Positions 6,963 through 15,491 of a DNA stretch of 64,000 nucleotides are shown piece by piece; position 1 is the first letter of the stretch, and each line of letters starts with the position of its first letter. A program made the translations under genes and the position numbers. Source of the stretch: CAMLIZ01 sp966212505 (GTDB taxonomy: Bacteria > Pseudomonadota > Gammaproteobacteria > Burkholderiales > Burkholderiaceae_C); assembly GCA_966212505.1 (NCBI GenBank), contig CBIHRS010000016.1:1-64000 (forward strand). Reading direction: 5' to 3'. The notes below the pieces were generated by a model. It saw only the letters and a program-made list of their open reading frames with translations. It ran no database searches and was not told where the DNA came from.

Positions 6963-9899
6963 ATGAATCGGTCCGATGTGTGGGAACGGATTGCCCAAAC
7001 GTTAGGTGTTGCGGCGGGCCTCCTGCCGGATACCGAGCAGCGCCTGTACCACCTTCAGGGGCTGGACGCTGACGACGCCTCCGACCCGCTCAACGGTCTC
7101 GGGGTCGAAGCGTGGGTGATGCACGAGGCCGTGGACGCGCACTACGACCTTCGCATCGTCGCCCTCGGTACCGAGGCGATTCCGATCAGCGACCTGCTGC
7201 GCCGCCACCTCCGACTGCGCACCACGCTGGCCGACGGCAGCTTCTGCTTCCGGACCGGCATGATCCGGGCCGTCAAACGGCACGTCCTGCTGGATGGGCA
7301 ACTCGTGCGCTACGAGCTCACGGTGGTGCCGTTCACATGGAACCTGACCCGCCGGCGCGGAAGCCAGGTCTGGCAGGACCAGACCCTGCAAACCATCGTG
7401 GGCGATCTGCTGACTCCGCTCAGCGCCATCGGCGGTTGGAAGTTCGCTGCCGACGTTCCCGACTTCCTGGCTCGCGGCAACCATGGCGGCATCTATCCCT
7501 ATCGGGTGCAGTACCGTGAAACCGACTGGCAGGTGCTCTCGCGCGAACTGGCCCGCGAAGGTCTGAGCCACTTCTATCAGGAAGACGACGAAGCGCCGTG
7601 CAAGCATGCGATGCGCATCGTCAGTGATACGGCGAGCAACCCCGAGGATCCGACCAGCGAGCAGAACAACGGCATCGAGATCCAGCGTGCTTCGAGCGAG
7701 CATGAACGCGACACCATCCAGGTGATCGGGCGCTCGAGCCGGCTGCAGTCCTCCGTGACGACGATCGTCGGCTGGCATCACGAGAGCAAGACCATCCTGG
7801 CTGGCAGCCAGCCGGCGCGATCGCCGACCAACCTGCAGTTCGAGGACTACTTCGACGCCGGACACGATGCCTTCAGTGACAGCGCAGCCGCCGAACACTA
7901 CGCCGGCATCCGCCGTGATGCGCTGGATTGCCGCGAAGAGCGGTGCTTCGGCCGCAGCACGCTGCGCTCCGCGCGTGCCGGCACAGTCATCCGCGTGCGG
8001 GGGCAGCACGATCTGCTGGGTATCTCAGGCCAGGGAGCCGACCTGCCCAAGCTACTGCTGACGCGCATCGTCCATGTGGGGATGAACAATCTGCCGGCGG
8101 CGCTCTTGCGAGCGGTCGCCCAGCATGCCCACGAGGCAGGGCCCGAGTTGGTGGCCGCGATGGCCGATGCAGCGGCGATCGATCCGCTTGATGAGGCCTT
8201 GATCAAGGAAATGGAGGCCAGCGGCTACGCCAATGCCTTCGAAGCCCTCGATACCAAGATCCCTTGGCGCCCCGAGACACCGCCTGCGCCTGCGCTGCTC
8301 GAGCTCGATGCCGCCGTCGTTGTTGGCCCTGATGGCCAGACCCAGGCCAGCGGCGCCGACGAGATCTATCGCGATGCCCTCGGCCGGGTCCGCGTCTGTT
8401 TCGACTGGCAGCGCGGCCAGCGGCCAGATGACCGGTTGAGCTGCTGGCTGCCGGTGAGCCAGGTGGCCGCCCACGCACTGGGAGGCGCACAGTTTGTGCC
8501 GCGGATCGGCCAACGCGCACTGATCGGCTTCATCGACGGCCACCCAGAGCGACCTTATGTCCGCGGCACCATCCACACCGGCCGCGGCGAAGGTGGCATT
8601 GACCCTACGCCTGGCGGCGATGCGCCGGCCGTGGCCGGTGACCAGGGTGTGTTCAAGCTCGCCAACGACGCGCGGCCCAGTGGTCAGGGCAACCTCGTCG
8701 GCATCGGCAATGCACCTGTATGGCACGGCGGCGCGGCGCAGGATCATCGCAACGCTGCCGGCATCAGCGGCATCCGCGGCAAGGAGTTCGGTGGCGATGG
8801 CTTCACCCAGCTCGCCTTCGACGATCAGGACCAGCAGCTTCGCGTCGAGTTCGGGACAACCCAGCACGCCAGTTGGTTGCGTATGGGCCACCTAGTGCAC
8901 CAGCAAGACAACTACCGCGGAAGTTTCCGCGGGCTAGGCTGGGAGGCCAGCACCACTGCGAGCGGTGCGCTGCGTAGCAAGCAGGGCCTGCTTTTCAGCA
9001 CCTACTCGGCCGCGCCCAACGAACCTGCTGGCAGCAACGGGGCCGGCCAGGCGCTGGTGCAGCAGATGCTGCAGCTCGCCCAATGCTTCGATGAAGTCGC
9101 CGGTACCCATCAGACTGTTCGGCTCGGCACCGCCATGGCTGCTGGCGACAAGGCGCCGATGCTGCAAGCCCTAAAGACCGTCGTCGACGGCATGGTCAGC
9201 GCCAGCGGCTTTGCCGAGGCGGTGTCCGATGCGGACAACAAGGTAACCGCCGTGGCCAATGGAAGGCTGCCGCACCCGGGTGCTCCCATCGTGGGTGTCG
9301 TCGCTAAGGGCGGCTTGGCGCTAGTGGCCGGCAAGGACATCGTGCTCGGCGCCCAGCAGAGCATTCACCTCGGGGCCGGCAGGGACGGTAGCCGGGCCAT
9401 CAACGGTACCGCCCGCTTGCACACGGGGCAATCGATCGGGGTGCTGGCCGGTGCCGTCAAGGCTGGCGAGCAGGCTGCAGGAACGGGCATTACGCTGATC
9501 GCCGGCAAGGGCGATGTGAATGTCCAGGCCCAGGACGACCAGATGCAGATCGCCGGCCGAGGGTTGGTCAACGTGATGAGCGTTGCGGCCCATGTCGACT
9601 GGGCCGCGGCGAAGAAGATCACCGTACAGACCGCGGGCGGAGCGCGCATGGTGATTTCGGGGAGCGGCATTCAGACGGAATGCCCGGGGAAGATTACCGT
9701 GCACGCCGCATCGAAGAGCTTCTCCGGGGCTAGTAGCGAGGACTACGTGCTGCCGGTACTGCCGAAGGCCGAGACCACCTGGGTCAAGCTCGAGTCGTAC
9801 TACGACGATGCCTGGAACACGCCTTGGCCATTGGAGGATGCCCGGCTCAAGATGAACGGGAAGACCGTGGCAGAAGGCCTGGCGATCAGCAAGAGTTGA
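6963..9899 (+). CDS. vgrG: Type VI secretion spike protein VgrG (module 1)
   Basis: A 978-residue tail-spike protein that would trimerise at the tip of the T6SS tube and carry effectors. AGAGGAGGGG (6947-6956) lies six bases before ATG 6963, which decides the start over an upstream frame opening. Domains in order: gp27-like/Phage_GPD (about 50-420), gp5-like OB fold (about 460-560, with DALGRVRVCFDW and FVPRIGQRALIGF), a T6SS_Vgr segment (about 605-685) and a DUF2345 beta-helix (about 760-900). The C-terminal tail is short, lacking the extension seen in the VgrG at 16513-19299. The effector gene follows nine bases downstream, so VgrG and cargo are probably co-transcribed. Confidence 0.93.
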   Translation: MNRSDVWERIAQTLGVAAGLLPDTEQRLYHLQGLDADDASDPLNGLGVEAWVMHEAVDAHYDLRIVALGTEAIPISDLLRRHLRLRTTLADGSFCFRTGMIRAVKRHVLLDGQLVRYELTVVPFTWNLTRRRGSQVWQDQTLQTIVGDLLTPLSAIGGWKFAADVPDFLARGNHGGIYPYRVQYRETDWQVLSRELAREGLSHFYQEDDEAPCKHAMRIVSDTASNPEDPTSEQNNGIEIQRASSEHERDTIQVIGRSSRLQSSVTTIVGWHHESKTILAGSQPARSPTNLQFEDYFDAGHDAFSDSAAAEHYAGIRRDALDCREERCFGRSTLRSARAGTVIRVRGQHDLLGISGQGADLPKLLLTRIVHVGMNNLPAALLRAVAQHAHEAGPELVAAMADAAAIDPLDEALIKEMEASGYANAFEALDTKIPWRPETPPAPALLELDAAVVVGPDGQTQASGADEIYRDALGRVRVCFDWQRGQRPDDRLSCWLPVSQVAAHALGGAQFVPRIGQRALIGFIDGHPERPYVRGTIHTGRGEGGIDPTPGGDAPAVAGDQGVFKLANDARPSGQGNLVGIGNAPVWHGGAAQDHRNAAGISGIRGKEFGGDGFTQLAFDDQDQQLRVEFGTTQHASWLRMGHLVHQQDNYRGSFRGLGWEASTTASGALRSKQGLLFSTYSAAPNEPAGSNGAGQALVQQMLQLAQCFDEVAGTHQTVRLGTAMAAGDKAPMLQALKTVVDGMVSASGFAEAVSDADNKVTAVANGRLPHPGAPIVGVVAKGGLALVAGKDIVLGAQQSIHLGAGRDGSRAINGTARLHTGQSIGVLAGAVKAGEQAAGTGITLIAGKGDVNVQAQDDQMQIAGRGLVNVMSVAAHVDWAAAKKITVQTAGGARMVISGSGIQTECPGKITVHAASKSFSGASSEDYVLPVLPKAETTWVKLESYYDDAWNTPWPLEDARLKMNGKTVAEGLAISKS

Positions 9900-9908
9900 G
9901 ACACAAGA

Positions 9909-11144
9909 ATGGTCCAGTCGAAGAACACCGAACCTCTCAAAGTGCTGGCCAGCAAGGATGGCGATGTCATGGCCATCGCTGGCAGTGCCTATTCAGAACA
10001 GGAGATTTCGGAGGACCGCGAAGAAATCATCCAAGTGCTGCACGCTGCCTACCTCCAGTTGCTGGACGACATGGAGGAATTCCAACAGCAATGGGATGCT
10101 GATCACCTCAACGCCGTGGCGAATGCACTAGGCAAGGGCGCTGTGGACGGCAGCGGCGACTGGGGCAAGAGCATCGGTGATCTCTTTGACAAGGAGACAT
10201 GGGTGCAGGTGGGCGAGAAGGTCAAACACTTCGGTGGCAAGGTTGTCGACACGATGGTCGTCTATTCCGCTGAGGAGTGGTCAACCTTGGTGGACACCTT
10301 CCATGAGGCAGAGGATCTTGTTGACCACAGCGAGGAAACGTTGGGCAACTGGGCGTGGTGGGAGGCTTTGGGTGAGAAGAAGTTCGATCAGGCCGTGGGC
10401 TATGGCAAGCGGCGCCTGGACGAAGCATCAAAGGCTGTCGTCGAGGCTGTTGACAGCGCGATGGAGTCTGCCGATCGTGCTGCCAAGCTCTATAAGTACC
10501 GCAACGAGATCCTCGACCTGCCCAACTTGGTAAGCGAGAGCGACGTCAAAGGCATTCAGCATTTTGTAGACACGGTGCTGATGGACATCGACCCTCAACT
10601 GGCGAGGTCGATGAACGGCAGTGAAGGATTTCAGCTAGCACTTGAACTGATCGCCGACCACGACACCGCCTTGAACTATGTGGTGTATCTCTCGCTGATG
10701 ATCGAAGCCGTGCCGCCGAATTTCTACCTCTACACGTCGAGCAAATTCGGCATTCAGGTGCTGCTGGAGGTGCTGCTGACCATCGTGTGCGCGTTCCTCA
10801 CGGCTGGCACGGGGGTGGCGGTGCGGGTCTCGACTTTGAGTGCTCGTTTGTTGGCGGCAAGCGCGAGGGCAACATCCGTAGCCAGGCGCATCAAGAAGGC
10901 GCAGCTCGCTGTCGAGGCATACGTTCGCATGATTGAGGACTTCTTCGACGTGTCTAAGCGCATGGAGCAACTGGCACGAAAGCTTCGTGGTGTTCGGACG
11001 CGGGGCACAGTCGTCAAAGGTCAGACCAAGCAGACCTTGAGCGCTAAACGCGAATTGGTGAAGCGTGACTCGCGATGTCGCTTGTGCGGTAGCACTGAGC
11101 ACACGACGCCTCGTGGGCGGTTGGGTATGGTCGTGTACGACTAG
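9909..11144 (+). CDS. T6SS effector, N-terminal delivery part (probably split)
   Basis: A 411-residue protein starting nine bases after vgrG. The first 270 residues are acidic and helical (repeated EE/W motifs, coiled-coil-like), followed by a hydrophobic stretch (about 283-305) and a basic helical region. The C-terminus contains CRLCG and then stops abruptly. No catalytic domain is present. The next gene, in another frame, opens with a basic linker and an AHH nuclease domain. The other frame is open from 11099 and reads through LGKLCASSNNCRYRAMAGRK, so one base of frameshift would join both into a single effector with a four-cysteine knuckle. Read as the trafficking half of a polymorphic toxin. 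Confidence 0.6.
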   Translation: MVQSKNTEPLKVLASKDGDVMAIAGSAYSEQEISEDREEIIQVLHAAYLQLLDDMEEFQQQWDADHLNAVANALGKGAVDGSGDWGKSIGDLFDKETWVQVGEKVKHFGGKVVDTMVVYSAEEWSTLVDTFHEAEDLVDHSEETLGNWAWWEALGEKKFDQAVGYGKRRLDEASKAVVEAVDSAMESADRAAKLYKYRNEILDLPNLVSESDVKGIQHFVDTVLMDIDPQLARSMNGSEGFQLALELIADHDTALNYVVYLSLMIEAVPPNFYLYTSSKFGIQVLLEVLLTIVCAFLTAGTGVAVRVSTLSARLLAASARATSVARRIKKAQLAVEAYVRMIEDFFDVSKRMEQLARKLRGVRTRGTVVKGQTKQTLSAKRELVKRDSRCRLCGSTEHTTPRGRLGMVVYD

Positions 11145-11185
11145 GAAAGTTGTGTGCGTCTTCGAACAATTGCAGATATAGAGCC

Positions 11186-11992
11186 ATGGCCGGTAGAAAA
11201 CCTAACAAACCCAAGCCTCGTAGGAAAACCACGACTAGGGCAAAGAGCGAAGAGGGAAAGAAGGCATCTTCGGCGAAGCGTGAAAGTGAAGAAACCTATC
11301 GCGAGGGGCGCGTAACGAAAGACCGGGGGTACCTGAAACGTATAACCGAGAAAGTCTCAGAGTTCCCCGAGCATCCAATTCATCACAACATAGCGATGCA
11401 GGCCCATCACGTCATTTCAGCGACGGGAATGAAGAAGTCGGGGTTGGGAAATAAAATCAAGAGATTCGGGTACAACATCAATCTGCTTGGAAATCTCGTT
11501 TTTCTTCCATCTACGCTTCAGGGTGCCTGCCATCTTGGTGTGCAGCCTCATCGCGGAGACCATAGGACTCCGGCCGTGCTAGATCCGACCGGGTATTGGG
11601 ATGATGATCATCCGCCCGAGTATCATGAAATTGTTGCTGGTTTTTTGATGGAGATGAAGCTCGGGCTGACGAAGGAATGCCCTGGTTATCTAGGCGGTGC
11701 GAAAGAAAAAGCGGCGAGACTTTACGTCCGGGAGCAATTGGATGGGCTGAGTCAGTGGATTCTCAAGTTGATTCAGCGCCAGCCTGGTGAAGCACCCCTG
11801 ACCTCTGTTTACGCACATTTCCAACCAAAAAGTTCAATTGGGTGTTCGGGCGCGACCTCGACCACGAACCACAGCGCACGTCGACCGTGTGGGGTGGAGC
11901 GAAATCACTTGGGTCGGAGCGTGAAGGGGCAAACCCCAGAAAATATTACCTATGAACGAAAGCAGTGGTACAAGCTGACGATAGGGAAATAA
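11186..11992 (+). CDS. AHH-type nuclease toxin domain (T6SS effector C-terminus)
   Basis: A 268-residue product if started at ATG 11186; TTG 11150 is an alternative and the ribosome-binding site is weak. It has a Lys/Arg-rich linker (1-45), then the AHH signature QAHHVISATGM near residue 72, an Asn-rich loop (NINLLGNLVFLP) and a second histidine cluster (HLGVQPHRGDH, about 112-122). This pattern fits the AHH family of the HNH/EndoVII nuclease superfamily found in polymorphic toxins and T6SS effectors. GC content falls from here to about 13300, suggesting recent acquisition. The immunity gene begins one base after its stop. It is probably the 3' part of the preceding effector gene. Confidence 0.68.
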   Translation: MAGRKPNKPKPRRKTTTRAKSEEGKKASSAKRESEETYREGRVTKDRGYLKRITEKVSEFPEHPIHHNIAMQAHHVISATGMKKSGLGNKIKRFGYNINLLGNLVFLPSTLQGACHLGVQPHRGDHRTPAVLDPTGYWDDDHPPEYHEIVAGFLMEMKLGLTKECPGYLGGAKEKAARLYVREQLDGLSQWILKLIQRQPGEAPLTSVYAHFQPKSSIGCSGATSTTNHSARRPCGVERNHLGRSVKGQTPENITYERKQWYKLTIGK

Positions 11993-11993
11993 T

Positions 11994-12611
11994 ATGTACG
12001 AAGATGAGTATTACTTCATAAGAAAGCCGAAGAATCGTCGGGATTTACCGTTCCTAACGCCAGATCCGTCGACGGCGAATCGAAACTACGAGTTTGAAGC
12101 TCAGACTATTGGAACCCCTCCGCTCAAGTTCCACAACGGCTGGAAGGACGAGAATCGGGCAAAGGGAATCCGGACGACAGCACCAGATGTTCTCTTTTGT
12201 GGAAACAATCTGGTTGTGCAGGACAAGGTTCGTGAAAAGCTTTTGGATCTTGAGCTTCCTGCTGTTCACATCTTTCCATCCATATACATCGACGACCAAG
12301 ATAGATGGCACGAGGATCGATGGTTCTTGACCTTTACAGAGGTTCTCGACTGCTGGGATAGAGAGGCGTCCGACTATGAACGCGATGGCCCAACTATTCA
12401 ACTTGGCGGTGAAGAATATTTCTTGGTGTATGAATTTGCGCTAAACAAGGATATTCTTGATTCAACCCCTCTTGAAAAGCGCCTGCTGTTCAAGATGGGT
12501 GGTGTGTTGAGTGCTTATATAACGGCCCATCAATCGGTCTTGGCAAAGATCTTCGGTGAGCAAGGGAAAAATGGTGCAGAGTACATAAGAGTCAGCGATT
12601 ACGGAAAATAG
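11994..12611 (+). CDS. Imm11/DUF1629-like immunity protein
   Basis: A 205-residue cytoplasmic protein without signal peptide or membrane segment. The central segment (PDVLFCGNNLVVQDKVREKL, then an acidic FPSIYIDD motif) resembles the Imm11/DUF1629 immunity family as I recall it. It follows the nuclease directly, and a divergent second copy lies downstream at 12687-13292. Expected role: binding and neutralising the AHH nuclease in the producing cell and its kin. The assignment rests mainly on position plus family resemblance. Confidence 0.62.
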   Translation: MYEDEYYFIRKPKNRRDLPFLTPDPSTANRNYEFEAQTIGTPPLKFHNGWKDENRAKGIRTTAPDVLFCGNNLVVQDKVREKLLDLELPAVHIFPSIYIDDQDRWHEDRWFLTFTEVLDCWDREASDYERDGPTIQLGGEEYFLVYEFALNKDILDSTPLEKRLLFKMGGVLSAYITAHQSVLAKIFGEQGKNGAEYIRVSDYGK

Positions 12612-12686
12612 TGCCACTACCTCCCCGACAGGGCAGGGACTTGATTCTTTCGTTGGTCATTTACCAGAATCGACGTTAGTGTGGCG

Positions 12687-13292
12687 ATGAGGAAATCCGA
12701 TTCCGAATACTATTTCATTCGATGACCAACGACCGATGGGCAGAACATCCCCAGTCTTAAGGCGGACGACGTCACATCACTCCGCGACTACGACTATGCA
12801 TGGCAGCCGGTTGGATCTCCGCCGTTCGTTTTTTGTAATGCTTGGCGAGACCGCAATCGACTCAAGAAGATAAAGGAAAAGATTGGCCCGGTCCTGTTCG
12901 AAGGCTTCAATGTCGTGGTGGATAGCAAGATCCGGGAGGCGTTAATTTCCCACGATATTCCTAATCTACAGATAAATCCTGCCGTCTACATCGACGACCA
13001 CGACAGGATGCACAAGAACTACTGGTTCCTCACATTCACCGCGACCTTTGATTGCTGGGAGCGAAAGACCTCGGCTTTCATCGATGAGCCCATCGATGGC
13101 GGAGGGATGGTTTTGTACCATGTCGACGAGTTCCGGCTTGATGAGCAGCTTCTGGAAAAGAAGCCATTGAAGGAGAGGCTGCTATTCAAGATTGGCGGCG
13201 CAATCGATGCGCTAGTCACCGTCCATGAGAAACTGGCGCCGCTATTTCGCGGTGATGGTGTTGAATTGCGAAGGGTTTGCGGAAATCGTTAA
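12687..13292 (+). pseudogene. Second Imm11-like immunity gene, broken by in-frame TGA
   Basis: The frame from ATG 12687 encodes MRKSDSEYYFIR, hits TGA at 12723-12725, then continues without further stops to 13292. The rest aligns along its length with the intact protein at 11994-12611 (shared EYYFIR, a VGSPPFVF-like segment, YIDD, LKERLLFKIGG). The stop replaces a position that is Lys in the intact copy. Internal starts, such as GTG at 12915, would give only the last 125 residues. It is probably an orphan or duplicate immunity gene inactivated by one nonsense change; readthrough or sequencing error are alternatives. Confidence 0.75.
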
Positions 13293-13319
13293 GCTCTTGG
13301 TGGAATTTCGTCGTCCGAC

Positions 13320-14159
13320 ATGAAACTATTGAACAGACTGTTTGCCATTTCCTCTGCTGCGATGTTGCTTTCCCCTTCGGCGGCCACGGCTGAAGCACTC
13401 GCGCCCAAGATGGTGTCGATCCCTGAAGGCAGGATCACGTTGCTCACGTGCCCCACCAACGGCGCGATATGTCCTGAGCACGAGTACGTCCAGCGGGAAG
13501 TGACGATTGCGTCGTTCGAACTTGGCGCAACCGAGGTCACGTTCGCTGATTGGGATGCATGCATCGAGGATGGGGGATGCGTTAGTGAAAGGTCCGACTG
13601 GGCCTTTCTCAATCGACCGGTACATCCACCGTGCAATGAGAACGAGAGTTGCCAATATCCCTTCGATGAAGGCTGGGGGCGAGGTCAGCGTCCCGTCATC
13701 CATGTCAGTTGGGAAGATGTCCAGCAGTACATCGCTTGGTTGAATCGCAAGACGGGCAAGACATACCGACTGCCTACCGCCGATGAATGGGAGTATGCGG
13801 CGCTGGCCGGCGCGACAACGACGTTCGACTGGGGCGACCGCATCGGCAAGAACAAGACGAACTGCGATGGGTGTGGCAGCAAGTGGGACAACAAGCAAAC
13901 CGCACCAGTTGCATCATTCAAGCCCAATCGCTGGGGGGTGCACGACATGGTGGGCAATGTGAGCGAATGGGTGTCGAATCGCTTTCCCACTCGGGTGCGC
14001 GGTAGTCAGACCTGCATGACCTACATCTACAAAGGCGGTGCCTGGTCTTATCGGGTCAAGTCCATGGACCCACGGCTACATGGATCGATGGACGGCCGGT
14101 TTCGGGAGAGCTATGTGGGCTTCCGCTTGGCGAGATCGCTCGGTAGGAGCGGCGATTGA
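13320..14159 (+). CDS. SUMF1/FGE-domain exported protein, catalytic cysteines missing
   Basis: A 279-residue protein with a signal peptide (about 1-24, ending near ATAEA) followed by a formylglycine-generating-enzyme fold: FELGATEVTFADWDAC, YRLPTADEWEYA, MVGNVSEWV and YVGFRLAR are hallmark segments. In true FGE the segment after GG(S/A)W/F carries the two active-site cysteines; here GGAWSYRVK (from about 239) has none, so sulfatase-activating chemistry is unlikely. Such domains also serve as carbohydrate-binding or accessory proteins. It sits 27 bases after the broken immunity gene and is the last plus-strand gene of module 1, which suggests an accessory or periplasmic immunity role (inference). 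Confidence 0.75.
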   Translation: MKLLNRLFAISSAAMLLSPSAATAEALAPKMVSIPEGRITLLTCPTNGAICPEHEYVQREVTIASFELGATEVTFADWDACIEDGGCVSERSDWAFLNRPVHPPCNENESCQYPFDEGWGRGQRPVIHVSWEDVQQYIAWLNRKTGKTYRLPTADEWEYAALAGATTTFDWGDRIGKNKTNCDGCGSKWDNKQTAPVASFKPNRWGVHDMVGNVSEWVSNRFPTRVRGSQTCMTYIYKGGAWSYRVKSMDPRLHGSMDGRFRESYVGFRLARSLGRSGD

Positions 14160-14208
14160 ATCGCCCGCCGCCGGCATCGTTCGCGCGGGCCGGTTAGAGA
14201 CGCGGCCA

Positions 14209-14565
14209 CTACCCGTTGTTGCCTGGTGTCTCTTCAGGGCCTACAACGCTACGCCGGCGCTTGATGATCACCTGCGGGGCCGTTGTCTGGGGCTTCGAAC
14301 GGATCGAGCGAATTGACTGCTGCGCCGGCCGCTGTCCGCGGGCGGCTTTGACCGCAAGGTGTAGCTGCGACTTGCACAAGGGCTGCAGGTGGTCGCCGTT
14401 GACCTGAAAAAACTGGCCCTCGTCGTTGGTCGCCAGGGCGCCGAATTGCGCGCCCTTCGTCACCCGACCGATCACTCGCAGGCCGATGGGGAGCCGGGCG
14501 CGGCCGAACTGCGTGACACCATCGATCTCACCGAGGTGCACCTTCCATTTGGCGCGGGCAGTCAT
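14209..14565 (-). CDS. Hypothetical protein at the end of vgrG module 2
   Basis: A 118-residue basic protein, last in the minus-strand run vgrG, effector, lipoprotein, this gene; 55 bases separate it from the lipoprotein stop. Residues 1-75 look structured (FGALATNDEGQFFQVNGDH), while the tail is a basic low-complexity segment. I recognise no family and see no signal peptide. Its place suggests a second immunity or accessory factor, but nothing in the sequence proves it. Confidence 0.45.
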   Translation of the reverse strand: MTARAKWKVHLGEIDGVTQFGRARLPIGLRVIGRVTKGAQFGALATNDEGQFFQVNGDHLQPLCKSQLHLAVKAARGQRPAQQSIRSIRSKPQTTAPQVIIKRRRSVVGPEETPGNNG

Positions 14566-14620
14566 CGTCGCGTGCTGTTGGTGGATTGGGGTCGCCTGGA
14601 CATCGAGGCTGCGGCCACGA

Positions 14621-15487
14621 TCAGGACAACGGCCCGGGCGAAGGGTCGCTGTAGCTCTCGTCGACCGGAATGCCTTTGGCCTTCAGTTCCGCTTCCTTGT
14701 GCGCACGCGTCTCGGCGGCCTGCTTGAGCAGGGCCGGCACGACGGCCTTCCAGCGCGGCCGGTCCGCGCCGTCGACAAACCCACGGAAGTACTCCACCTG
14801 CGACTTCACGTTGAGCGTCACCAGGTAGGCGCCCGGCTTTGCCGGATCGGTCAACGTCGGCTCGCGCTGGAAGCTCACCTCGAGGAACAGCCCGTTCGCC
14901 TCGAAGGTCCACGGCGTGCGGCTCTCGATGCGCATCCACTCGTCCAGCGTCGGCACGTAGGCGACATCGAGGCCGATGTACTTGCTGCTGCCCAGCGCGT
15001 AGTCCAGGCGCTGCTTGCCCGTCAGCCGCGGCGAGCTGGGATCGGTCAGCGGTTTCCAGCCCTGGCCGGTGATCTTGCGCAGCAGGCCGTACATCGCGAG
15101 CCGCGCCTCGTCGTGGCCAATCAGCTTGGCCTCCGACAGTGCGGCATAGATCGCGAACTCATGCAGCCCCTCGTTCTGCTCGGCGCCGAGATCCTGCTGG
15201 CCCTGGAGACCGATCGCATGCGGGATCGTCAACGAGTTCGCCCCGTGTTCCAGCACCACCTCCGCATGCGGTGGACGATCCCAGTCGGCGCTGTAGAAAT
15301 CGATACCGGCGGGCTGGTGCTGGACCTTGATCGGCGCAAAGCGCTTCGCAAAGTCGGGCCCCATCTCTCCCACCTTGAGGGTGACGCGAGGCGGCTGGGT
15401 TGGGTTCATGGTCGTGGGCTGAGAAGAACGGTCACTGCAGGCGGCGAGGACGAGCGCCAGGGCGGCGAGAACGGCAAGAAGACGCAT
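14621..15487 (-). CDS. T6SS-associated lipoprotein, candidate immunity protein
   Basis: A 288-residue protein with a lipoprotein signal: hydrophobic residues 3-15 and lipobox LAAC with Cys17. The mature part has a Thr/Pro-rich linker and a mixed alpha/beta region with no family I can name. It begins four bases after the stop of the putative effector at 15492-16472. Periplasmic lipoproteins encoded next to VgrG cargo commonly neutralise periplasm-acting effectors, so an immunity role is likely, though unproven. Confidence 0.6.
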   Translation of the reverse strand: MRLLAVLAALALVLAACSDRSSQPTTMNPTQPPRVTLKVGEMGPDFAKRFAPIKVQHQPAGIDFYSADWDRPPHAEVVLEHGANSLTIPHAIGLQGQQDLGAEQNEGLHEFAIYAALSEAKLIGHDEARLAMYGLLRKITGQGWKPLTDPSSPRLTGKQRLDYALGSSKYIGLDVAYVPTLDEWMRIESRTPWTFEANGLFLEVSFQREPTLTDPAKPGAYLVTLNVKSQVEYFRGFVDGADRPRWKAVVPALLKQAAETRAHKEAELKAKGIPVDESYSDPSPGPLS

Positions 15488-15491
15488 TGCT

